Below, piece after piece: positions 10,364 to 20,115 of a stretch of 64,000 nucleotides of DNA (its first letter is position 1; the number at the start of each line of letters is the position of its first letter). Origin of the DNA: Psychrobacter immobilis (lineage in GTDB: Bacteria > Pseudomonadota > Gammaproteobacteria > Pseudomonadales > Moraxellaceae); NCBI RefSeq assembly GCF_904846175.1, contig NZ_CAJGZM010000006.1:62001-126000 (forward strand), read 5' to 3'. The translations under genes were made by a program, and so were the position numbers. The notes beneath the pieces were generated by a model. That model made no database searches. It saw only the letters and a list, made by a program, of their open reading frames with translations, and was not told the origin of the DNA.

Positions 10364-11170
10364 ATGATGTTATATGTATGGTTTGTTATTGCAGGAGCAT
10401 TTGCGGGTGTTTGCGCAGGCTTGTTCGGTGTCGGTGGTGGCATGATTATCGTACCAGCATTGGTATGGATTTTTACCGCCTATCATTTCCCTCCTGAAGT
10501 GGTCACCCATTTAGCAATTGGCACTTCCTTGGCGACCATTGTTATAACCTCAATCAGCTCAATGACTGCGCACAATAAGCGTGGCGGCGTGCGCTGGGAT
10601 ATCTGGCGTAAAATGGGTTTGGGTTTGGTCATTGGTAGTCTAATCGGTGCAGGCGTTGCAGAATCGATTGATGGACAAGCGTTAAAAGCCATTATAGGTG
10701 GTGGTGCATTATTAGTCGCTATCAAGATGCTGTTTTTCTCTAATAAAGAACAACTTGGCAAACCTCTGCCTTCTACTGGTGTGCAGTTTGGTGCTGGTAC
10801 TGGGATTGGTTTGGCGTCGTCTATTTTTGGTATTGGTGGCGGTAGTTTAACAGTGCCGTTTTTGAACTGGGCAGGGCTGACGATGAAGCAGTCAGTCGGT
10901 ACGGCTGCTGCTTGCGGTTTACCTATAGCCGTTGCAGGAGCACTAGGGTTTGCATGGTTTGGTCAAAATGTTGAAAACTTGCCTGAAGGTACGATAGGTT
11001 TCGTACATATTTCTGCATTTTTATGTATTTCAGTAGTGAGCTTTATGATGGCAAAATTCGGCGCAAAGCTTGCGTATAAATTGCCAGCGTTAATGCTTAA
11101 ACGCGCCTTTGGGGTGTTGCTATTATTTGCAGGTGGACAGCTGTTATTAAGTGGGATTGGGGTGTTGTAA
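10364..11170 (+). CDS. TauE/SafE (TSUP) family membrane permease
   Basis: Predicted inner-membrane transporter of 268 residues with about eight hydrophobic segments. The two TSUP repeats are visible as GLFGVGGGMIIVPAL near residues 20-34 and SSIFGIGGGSLTVPFLNW near 153-170. Members export sulfite, sulfoacetate or other small organic anions; the substrate cannot be told here and no sulfur-metabolism gene is adjacent. AAAAGG precedes the start, which could be 10364 or 10367. It is divergent from birA. Confidence 0.88.
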   Translation: MMLYVWFVIAGAFAGVCAGLFGVGGGMIIVPALVWIFTAYHFPPEVVTHLAIGTSLATIVITSISSMTAHNKRGGVRWDIWRKMGLGLVIGSLIGAGVAESIDGQALKAIIGGGALLVAIKMLFFSNKEQLGKPLPSTGVQFGAGTGIGLASSIFGIGGGSLTVPFLNWAGLTMKQSVGTAAACGLPIAVAGALGFAWFGQNVENLPEGTIGFVHISAFLCISVVSFMMAKFGAKLAYKLPALMLKRAFGVLLLFAGGQLLLSGIGVL

Positions 11171-11215
11171 AAATCACCTTTTATGAAAAGTACTATTGAT
11201 AATTAAGGATTGAAA

Positions 11216-12163
11216 ATGGCTGTTTTTGATTTATTCCATAAAAGGCAGAAAAGGCTTCGAGGTGAATATCCTGACGTTTACCAATACGATGAATTACCAC
11301 GCGAGCTTAAAGTTCAAATAGTTCATCTTTGGAATGAAACTATAGATAGAGATAAACGTAAAAATCAGTTTCAACCTGCTTCATTGAATAGAGCTTATCT
11401 TGAAAAATGTTATAGGACTTTATGTAAAGAGTTGGGCGTCTTTGAATTAAATAAGTGGGATAATGAGAACAAGCATTTACCTTCAGATAATTACTTTGAT
11501 AAAATTGCTAATTATTTTATAAATGAGTCTGATACTGAAAAATCCTTAAGTGTAATTGAGCTAATGGCCCAAAAAACTGAAACCTTTGCTCTTAATCATC
11601 ATAGAGAAATAGGAATTGACATTGTCGATACAATAGCTGAACTGAATCAACGTTTTCGTGAACATGGCGTAGGTTATCAATACGAGAACGGTCAAATTAT
11701 TAGAATTGATTCTGAATTTATTCATGCTGAAGCAGTTAAGCCTGCTTTACAATTACTGAGTAATCCAATATATAAAGGTGCACAAGAGGAATTCTTAAAG
11801 GCTCACGAACATTATCGTCATGGTCGTTACGATTCAGCTCTAACAGATTGTCTCAAAGCCTTTGAAAGCACCATGAAAATTATATTAGATAAACGTGACT
11901 GGGAATATGGTAAAAAGGACACCTCAAAGAAGCTTATTGATTGTTGCATAGCTAATGAATTGATACCAAAGTTTTGGTCTGATCATTTTAATTCACTAAG
12001 TAATATGCTTACTTCGAGTATAGGGACACCTCGAAACAAATTGAGTGGTCATGGTAAAGGTAATGATGACATAGAAGTTCCTGAACATCTTATTCAGTAT
12101 GTACTACACATGACAGCCTCTACCATTGTATTTTTAATCAAAGCAGATGAAAGCTTAAAATGA
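11216..12163 (+). CDS. AbiJ-like / STM4504-CBY_0614 family protein, putative abortive infection
   Basis: The N-terminus (MAVFDLFHKRQKRLRGE and VYQYDELP, residues 1-28) resembles, from memory, the STM4504/CBY_0614 family with an AbiJ N-terminal domain. The C-terminal region (about 190-315) looks like an Abi C-terminal HEPN-type domain: a tyrosine-rich helix, EHYRHGRYDSALTDCLKAFES, then R273-x5-H279 in RNKLSGHG, fitting the R-x(4-6)-H motif of HEPN ribonucleases. AAGGA is correctly spaced for the ATG at 11216; the upstream TTG at 11210 is rejected. It is AT-richer than its neighbours, which suggests acquisition. A role in phage defence by RNA cleavage is inferred only. Confidence 0.68.
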   Translation: MAVFDLFHKRQKRLRGEYPDVYQYDELPRELKVQIVHLWNETIDRDKRKNQFQPASLNRAYLEKCYRTLCKELGVFELNKWDNENKHLPSDNYFDKIANYFINESDTEKSLSVIELMAQKTETFALNHHREIGIDIVDTIAELNQRFREHGVGYQYENGQIIRIDSEFIHAEAVKPALQLLSNPIYKGAQEEFLKAHEHYRHGRYDSALTDCLKAFESTMKIILDKRDWEYGKKDTSKKLIDCCIANELIPKFWSDHFNSLSNMLTSSIGTPRNKLSGHGKGNDDIEVPEHLIQYVLHMTASTIVFLIKADESLK

Positions 12164-12463
12164 TTATTTCTTATCAATCGCATCTAGCCCCAAACGCATC
12201 CACTTTTTTGCTACCTCATCATGGTCGCTGAGCATACTCCACAGCGCATCTTCACTAAAGATAGAGTACGCTTTACCCGAATGCTCAATGGGCAGATCCG
12301 CTTCACGGTCTGTCATCCATTGCGGATTCAGATAGTAATCTTTCAACTCATTTTGCAATGCTTCAGCGCGCAAAAATTGCTGCTGCGCCTCAAGCTGTTG
12401 ACGATGCAGCTCACACCATTCTTCATATTTTTGTTGTAGTTCTTGAGGATTATAATCAGTCAT
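12164..12463 (-). CDS. Small DUF4298-like protein
   Basis: A 99-residue soluble protein. The first half is a glutamine- and glutamate-rich helix likely to form a coiled coil (residues 5-40). The second half, with YYLNPQW near 43-49, a run of acidic residues, then SEDALWSML near 73-81, resembles my memory of the DUF4298 pattern (YY-x-W followed by LSED). Function unknown. AAGGG lies 8 bp before the ATG, and its stop abuts the stop of the convergent AbiJ-like gene. The homology assignment is tentative; that it is a real gene is likely. Confidence 0.6.
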   Translation of the reverse strand: MTDYNPQELQQKYEEWCELHRQQLEAQQQFLRAEALQNELKDYYLNPQWMTDREADLPIEHSGKAYSIFSEDALWSMLSDHDEVAKKWMRLGLDAIDKK

Positions 12464-12602
12464 TTGAATGCCCTTAATTTTTATTATTTAGATGAATGGT
12501 GCGAATTTTCAGCCCTATTATAGCATTCCTTACAAACCCTAAAAACCTAGCCCAATTTCAGGTAGAATAGCCGCCTGTTTTTGCTAAGTTTATCGATATT
12601 TC

Positions 12603-15600
12603 ATGCGTCTAAAATCTCTCAAGCTGGCAGGCTTTAAATCCTTTGCCAATCCTACGACTTTTACCTTTCGCCATGGCATTACCGCCATTGTCGGGCCAAA
12701 CGGCTGTGGCAAATCTAATGTGATTGATGCCATACGTTGGGTGCTGGGCGAAACCTCTGCTAAGCAGCTGCGTGGCGGGGCGATGAGTGATGTCATTTTT
12801 GCCGGTACGCAAGATAAAGCGGCCAAAAGTGTTGCCAGTGTCGAGCTGACTTTTGAACATACGCAAGATGAGCAGAATGGCATTCGCCATGAGTTTAATC
12901 TCTATCAAGAGCTATCCGTTCGTCGTCAGGTAAATTTAGAGGGACGCTCTGATTATTTTATCAATGGTACGCGCTGTCGTCGCCGTGATGTGGTCGATGT
13001 ATTTTTGGGGACTGGGCTTGGCGCGCGCAGTTATGCGGTCATCGAGCAAGGTATGATTGGGCGGATTGTTGAATCTAGCCCGCTGCAGTTGCGTGAATTT
13101 ATCGAAGAGGCGGCAGGGGTCTCACGCTATCAAGCGCGCCGCGAAGAAACGCAAAAGAAGCTTGAGAAAACTAAAGATAATTTGGCACGCCTGCATGATA
13201 TGCAAAGTGAGCTAGTCAGCCAACAAAAACGCTTATCTAAGCAAGCGGCCAGTGCTGAGCGTTATGAAGAGTTGGCAATAACGCTTGCTGATATCAAGCA
13301 ACAACTTGCTATTCAGCAATTGTATCAAGCTAAGCATAATCAGCAGCAGCAAAAAATAGCTTATGAACGTAGCGCTAATGAAGTCGCCAAACTGCAAACG
13401 AGCTATGAAACGCTAAAAGCCAAACAAGATAAGCTTGCAGCGCATATCAATCAAGAGCAATGGCTAAAAGACGATGCCCAAAGTAACCATTATCAGCAAC
13501 AATTAAGCTATCAACAAGCAGAACATCAATTAGGTGATGCTAAATCACAATTAAACGCTATCGCACAGCAGCTTACGAGCTTAGAGCAGCAGCGTCAGCA
13601 AGCCGTGACTGAAATTGAGCGCTTAAAAACTGAGCAAGCTGAGCAACAAAATGTACTAGAAGAATTGCGCCCACAGCTTAGCGAGCTAACCAATAAACGT
13701 GACACACATAAACGCAACGAGCAACCATTGCAGCGTGCCTACCATGACTCGCAAAATCAGCTATCAAGGCTGCAAGATACTGCGCGCATGCTTGAGCAAC
13801 AACAAGCCATCAATAACCAAGCACAAAAACGCCAGCAGCAAAGTCATGATAAATGGCAACGTCGCCAGCAAAATTGGCAGGATTTATGGCAGCAATTACA
13901 ACAGTCACTATCATCAGTTGAAAGTGCTGATGGGCGAGAAAAAACTGATACGAAAAATTTACAGCAGACTTTAGAGGCACAGGTTGCTGAGCTAAATAAA
14001 CAGCTGCAGCAAATTGAGCGCCAACAAGATAGTATCGATGAGCGTTTGTCTGAGCTACAACTGCAAGCGCATGAGTTACAGCAACGTTTGTACATTCAAC
14101 AGCGCGAGTTAAGCGAAGATGAAAAACGTCACGCAGTATTAGCAGGTGAGTACGATACTCTGCACCAGATATTGCATCCTAAGCCTATGCCGAAATCGCA
14201 ACAATCTACTAACGCAAAAACTGCTGATGTTAAAACTGCATTAGAAAATGAAGTAGCTAGCGAGTATAACGAATTAGCCATTACCACCTTACGTGAACAT
14301 ATTGATTTAAGCGCAAAAGGGCAGCAGCACGCGCAGCTACTCGATAGCGTATTGGCGTTATGGCTCGATAGTCATGTGCTGATTTCTGACCAAACGAGCA
14401 GTGAAAAGATTAATGATAACTCTCAAAAAACCGATAGCTTATGGCAAGCACTTGAACATGACTTAACAGATTTATTTATTTATCAGACTGCAAAAAATGA
14501 GCTTACTACTAAAGAAAATAAATCACAGATAGAAACTGGTCATAGTTTATGGCTATCTGCTAAGCAAAGTGAGAGTAAAGAACATTTATTTATTAGCGAA
14601 TTGTCAGATACTTTGGCTGATAAAATAATGCCTTTATCAGAGCTGATTACCGCACCTAATTTAGCGCTTTGGCAGCACTGTTATTTATATATTGCACAAT
14701 CTGAGACAGATAATAAGCAAACGTTAGAAGTGCTTGCCATTATCCTAAAATCTTTACCATCATCAGCTATTTTACTAACGACTGACGGTTGGCTTATCAG
14801 TCGTCAAGGTACGATAAATCTCAGCAAGTTTGCTGGCGCGCAAAATGGTCAAAACGATAGCAATAACCAATTCTTAAGCCAGCGCTTACAGCAGCGTAGC
14901 CGTCTGCAAGCGTTAGAAAATCTGCTTGATGAGTTTGAGGTCAAAATACAAGACCAGCAAAAGGCGATTGCTAATAACCAGCGCAACTATGATGCCTTGA
15001 CGGTCAGCTTAGAAGAAACGCGCGCTCAGGCTGACCAATTGACTCGTGATAAACATCAATATCAGCAAAAGCTGATCACCGAGCGTGCCAATGTTGAGCG
15101 CATCCAAGCGGATAGCCAACGCCTCAATGCTGATAAAGCCACTCTTGAGCAAGAACAACAAGAGCTTGAGCAAGAACAGCAAGCGCTTAACGATGAGCAG
15201 CAACATATTGAAAGCGATATAGCGGCACTGACGCCACAAATCTCCGATGCGCGTGCATTAAGTCAGCAATTGCAGTCTGAGCGTAGTGAGCTAAATCGCG
15301 CGCGGCAGACGGATGATGATGCTTGGCAAGCACTACAGCTTCGTATTCAGCAGAGCGAGATGCGCTTAGAACACAGCGTGAGTAGTCTTGCGCGGGCAAC
15401 CGAGCAGCATGAAAAGTCGCTACAAAGCGAGAAAAGTCTAAAGGCGCAGCATGAGCAGCAGCAAAATAAGTTGCCAGCACTGCAAGCAGCATTGCAGACG
15501 GCACAAACAGCGCGTGATGAGCAACAGGTAATATTAACGACGCGCGAGACAGCATTAACGGCGCTTAAAGAGGAATATAGTCAGCAACAGGTCGAACTAG

Positions 15601-16550
15601 ACAGTTTGCAAAATACCTTGCAAGTGCAGCAAAGCGAGCTTGCTCGCCTTGCTACCGAGTTGGCACTCAGCGCCGCGCGTTTGGATGATGCCAGTAGCCA
15701 TACCCAAGAAGCACTAGATGCCTATGATAATTTGAGTCATAAATATAAAGCGCAATCGGAGATATCGCAGCAGCCACAGCAACAACAACAAGTGATGAGC
15801 GTCTCAAATTTATTGGCAGACTTTATTGCTCATGATCGCCGTGTACGTCCAGATAAAATCGCAGAATTAGAATCTGAGACTAATAAGCTTGAGCAGCAAT
15901 TAAGTAAAATTGGTGCGGTCAATCTCGCTGCTGTAGCAGAGCTTGCTGAAGTTAATGAGCGTTTAGAGCCACTCGCGCAGCAGACAGCCGATATTGCTGC
16001 CAGTATGCAGACGTTAACGGAAGCGATTGCCTCGATTGATGAGACTACTAAGACGCTATTTATGCAGACGCTGGATGCGGTCAATAACGAGCTTGCCAAT
16101 TTGTTTGCCAAAGTCTTTGGTGGGGGGCAAGCAAGCTTAACCCTTAATACTGACGATATGCCTGCTAACGCGCCAAAGTCAGAGCATTGGCGGGTAGGAC
16201 TAACTTTAATGGCACAGCCGAAAGGCAAGCGTAACAGTCGATTAGCTGTGCTTTCAGGCGGTGAAAAGACCTTGACCGCGCTGAGCTTGATTTTTGCCAT
16301 ATTTAAGCAGCATCCTGCCCCATTTTGTGTGCTTGATGAAGTCGATGCACCGCTTGATGATGCCAACGTCGCCCGTTTTACCAGTCTTATTCACGAGTTA
16401 GCAGACGATTTGCAGTTTATCTTTATCAGTCATAATAAGCTGACGATGCAGATTGCTGATGAATTAAAAGGCGTCACCATGCCAAGCGCGGGCATTTCTA
16501 CTTTGGTCAGCGTTTCGCTCGATGAAGCTGCGCGTTACCTTTCTGATTAA
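12603..16550 (+). CDS. smc: Chromosome segregation ATPase SMC
   Basis: Condensin ATPase that compacts and segregates chromosomes. Walker A GPNGCGKS is at residues 31-38, then a long glutamine-rich coiled coil, a hinge region around 500-740, a second coiled coil, the ABC signature LSGGEK at 1217-1222 and Walker B VLDEVDAPLDD with D1245/E1246. At 1315 residues it is longer than the usual 1150-1200; the extra length is in the central region, which carries polar AT-rich stretches. No scpA or scpB is present in the window. It precedes zipA and ligA, as in pseudomonads. The ATG has only a weak ribosome binding site. Confidence 0.95.
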   Translation: MRLKSLKLAGFKSFANPTTFTFRHGITAIVGPNGCGKSNVIDAIRWVLGETSAKQLRGGAMSDVIFAGTQDKAAKSVASVELTFEHTQDEQNGIRHEFNLYQELSVRRQVNLEGRSDYFINGTRCRRRDVVDVFLGTGLGARSYAVIEQGMIGRIVESSPLQLREFIEEAAGVSRYQARREETQKKLEKTKDNLARLHDMQSELVSQQKRLSKQAASAERYEELAITLADIKQQLAIQQLYQAKHNQQQQKIAYERSANEVAKLQTSYETLKAKQDKLAAHINQEQWLKDDAQSNHYQQQLSYQQAEHQLGDAKSQLNAIAQQLTSLEQQRQQAVTEIERLKTEQAEQQNVLEELRPQLSELTNKRDTHKRNEQPLQRAYHDSQNQLSRLQDTARMLEQQQAINNQAQKRQQQSHDKWQRRQQNWQDLWQQLQQSLSSVESADGREKTDTKNLQQTLEAQVAELNKQLQQIERQQDSIDERLSELQLQAHELQQRLYIQQRELSEDEKRHAVLAGEYDTLHQILHPKPMPKSQQSTNAKTADVKTALENEVASEYNELAITTLREHIDLSAKGQQHAQLLDSVLALWLDSHVLISDQTSSEKINDNSQKTDSLWQALEHDLTDLFIYQTAKNELTTKENKSQIETGHSLWLSAKQSESKEHLFISELSDTLADKIMPLSELITAPNLALWQHCYLYIAQSETDNKQTLEVLAIILKSLPSSAILLTTDGWLISRQGTINLSKFAGAQNGQNDSNNQFLSQRLQQRSRLQALENLLDEFEVKIQDQQKAIANNQRNYDALTVSLEETRAQADQLTRDKHQYQQKLITERANVERIQADSQRLNADKATLEQEQQELEQEQQALNDEQQHIESDIAALTPQISDARALSQQLQSERSELNRARQTDDDAWQALQLRIQQSEMRLEHSVSSLARATEQHEKSLQSEKSLKAQHEQQQNKLPALQAALQTAQTARDEQQVILTTRETALTALKEEYSQQQVELDSLQNTLQVQQSELARLATELALSAARLDDASSHTQEALDAYDNLSHKYKAQSEISQQPQQQQQVMSVSNLLADFIAHDRRVRPDKIAELESETNKLEQQLSKIGAVNLAAVAELAEVNERLEPLAQQTADIAASMQTLTEAIASIDETTKTLFMQTLDAVNNELANLFAKVFGGGQASLTLNTDDMPANAPKSEHWRVGLTLMAQPKGKRNSRLAVLSGGEKTLTALSLIFAIFKQHPAPFCVLDEVDAPLDDANVARFTSLIHELADDLQFIFISHNKLTMQIADELKGVTMPSAGISTLVSVSLDEAARYLSD

Positions 16551-16591
16551 GAGCAGCGCACAGTAGCAAAATAATTAATAACTGCAAGCGA

Positions 16592-16619
16592 TTGTCAGTG
16601 GTATAGTTAGGTCTATAAT
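16592..16619 (+). promoter_or_regulatory. Sigma-70 promoter for zipA
   Basis: TTGTCA at 16592-16597 and TATAAT at 16614-16619 are separated by 16 bp. This is the closest match to consensus that I found among the upstream regions examined. It would start transcription near 16626, about 140 nt before the zipA ATG, so zipA need not rely on read-through from smc. Confidence 0.65.
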
Positions 16620-16766
16620 TTAAAGTCACGTAAGTAGTCAGTCAAGTATTTGGGGCTAATGATAAACGATGACTATATGGTGACGATATTCATTAGCCAT
16701 GCTAGACTATTGCCATTTATTCACTCTTATTTATTCCCTTTTGTCATATATTAGGATGTATTTCTC

Positions 16767-17783
16767 ATGACCGCTATCCAGTTTATCTTGATCGCTATTG
16801 CCGCATTTATCGTGCTTGCAGGGCTATTTATGGTCATTCGTAGCTTTAAGCGTCGCAAAACTGCTGAGGCTGCCGCGGTCAATTATGATAAAAATGGTAT
16901 TCCCATTATTCCGCGTCATGAGCGCAATATCGTCGAGCAGCCAGACTTAGATGATACGGTCGCAGGCGAAACCAGTATCGCCCCTGATCGCAGTTATCTT
17001 AATGCCGTCGTTGAAGAAGAGCCTTTGAGCCAATCTCATACCAATATCGATGCCCAGCTAACGGCTGCCCGCCATGATATTAATAATGATAGTAGTGGCA
17101 TGATAGATGACGCCGACTATGCGCGCTGGCAGGACGAGCAGCAGCGCACTGACAACAGCGAGTTTATAGAAGTAGCTGAACACATGCATATCGAGCAAGA
17201 GCCGGATGCATTTTCAAGCCTCATGTCAGCTACTGACAGTTTGATGCCAGTGATTGATACCGTAGACGAGCCAAGCTTTGATAATAATAGTCCGATACTC
17301 GATCAGCATCTCTCAGAGCCGGTTGATGAAGCGCAAAACGGTCCGTTAATTAACGCCAAAGACAACATTAATATCACCATCTTGCCGCACCAATACCGTG
17401 ACCGCCCAGCAGCAGTGATTCGTGGTCGTGACTTGTTGGCGTTAATTGATAAATACGGTCTGCGTTATGGCGCGATGAATATGTTCCATCGCTATGAGCA
17501 AAAAGACGGTACAGGCATGCTGTGGTTTAGCATGATGGGCATCACTGATAGTGGTATCGCACCTTTTGATCCGCATAGCGTCGCGACCAATAATTATAAT
17601 GGTGTAGTGGTATTTTTATCGTTGCCACATCCACAAGCCTTGCGCAGTTTTGATAGTATGATGAGTATTGCTTATATGATGGCAAGCGATTTGGACGCCG
17701 TTATGCTAGATGAAGAGAATGATCCAATCACCCCTGAATACAAGCAACAACTACGCAACCAAGTGCGTGATTATGAAGGTTAG
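16767..17783 (+). CDS. zipA: Cell division protein ZipA
   Basis: Inner-membrane anchor that tethers FtsZ to the membrane at the division site. The order is typical: a single N-terminal transmembrane helix (about residues 3-24), a basic stop-transfer segment, an acidic disordered linker (about 40-205) and the C-terminal FtsZ-binding ZipA domain (about 205-335). Length is 338 aa. AGGATG precedes the ATG. A terminator follows immediately, so zipA is probably its own unit between smc and ligA. Confidence 0.92.
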   Translation: MTAIQFILIAIAAFIVLAGLFMVIRSFKRRKTAEAAAVNYDKNGIPIIPRHERNIVEQPDLDDTVAGETSIAPDRSYLNAVVEEEPLSQSHTNIDAQLTAARHDINNDSSGMIDDADYARWQDEQQRTDNSEFIEVAEHMHIEQEPDAFSSLMSATDSLMPVIDTVDEPSFDNNSPILDQHLSEPVDEAQNGPLINAKDNINITILPHQYRDRPAAVIRGRDLLALIDKYGLRYGAMNMFHRYEQKDGTGMLWFSMMGITDSGIAPFDPHSVATNNYNGVVVFLSLPHPQALRSFDSMMSIAYMMASDLDAVMLDEENDPITPEYKQQLRNQVRDYEG

Positions 17784-17824
17784 TTTTAACTGATTAACAT
17801 AAGCTGATAATATTAGTAGCAGTG

Positions 17825-17862
17825 AAAAAGGCAAATAGCGTTTGACGTTATTTGCCTTTTTT
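17825..17862 (+). terminator. Intrinsic terminator after zipA
   Basis: A 13-bp stem (AAAAAGGCAAATA at 17825-17837 with its complement at 17849-17861) with a short loop ends in a T-run. It lies 42 bp after the zipA stop. Confidence 0.85.
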
Positions 17863-17894
17863 AGTTTTTGGTTGATGAGCGTTTCATTCGCATA

Positions 17895-17958
17895 ATTTTC
17901 TATAAACTTGGTTTTCAACAGAATGAGTTTTCAACAGAATTAGTTTTCTACAAAATGA
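17895..17958 (+). repeat. Tandem 16-bp direct repeats upstream of ligA
   Basis: Three head-to-tail 16-bp copies: GTTTTCAACAGAATGA (17911-17926), GTTTTCAACAGAATTA (17927-17942) and GTTTTCTACAAAATGA (17943-17958). A degraded fourth copy precedes them at 17895-17910. The array ends 66 bp before the ligA ATG, within the promoter region. It is too short and lacks spacers, so it is not CRISPR. Confidence 0.85.
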
Positions 17959-20112
<2,154 letters not shown>

Positions 20113-20115
20113 GGT

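Noticed and set aside
15187..15555. 122-residue frame on the minus strand inside smc
   Set aside because: Antisense to the conserved SMC coiled coil; residue composition (Ala/His/Arg-rich) is a by-product of glutamine-rich codons on the other strand, and no ribosome binding site precedes it.
15830..16366. 178-residue frame on the minus strand at the end of smc
   Set aside because: Lies opposite the conserved ATPase head of SMC; Ser/Ala-rich composition indicates a shadow frame.
12603..16550. MukB instead of SMC
   Set aside because: The N-terminal P-loop context, LSGGEK signature and the smc-zipA-ligA order fit SMC; MukB is sequence-distinct and sits with mukF/mukE.
17895..17958. CRISPR array
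   Set aside because: The 16-bp units are directly adjacent with no spacers, and no cas gene is present.
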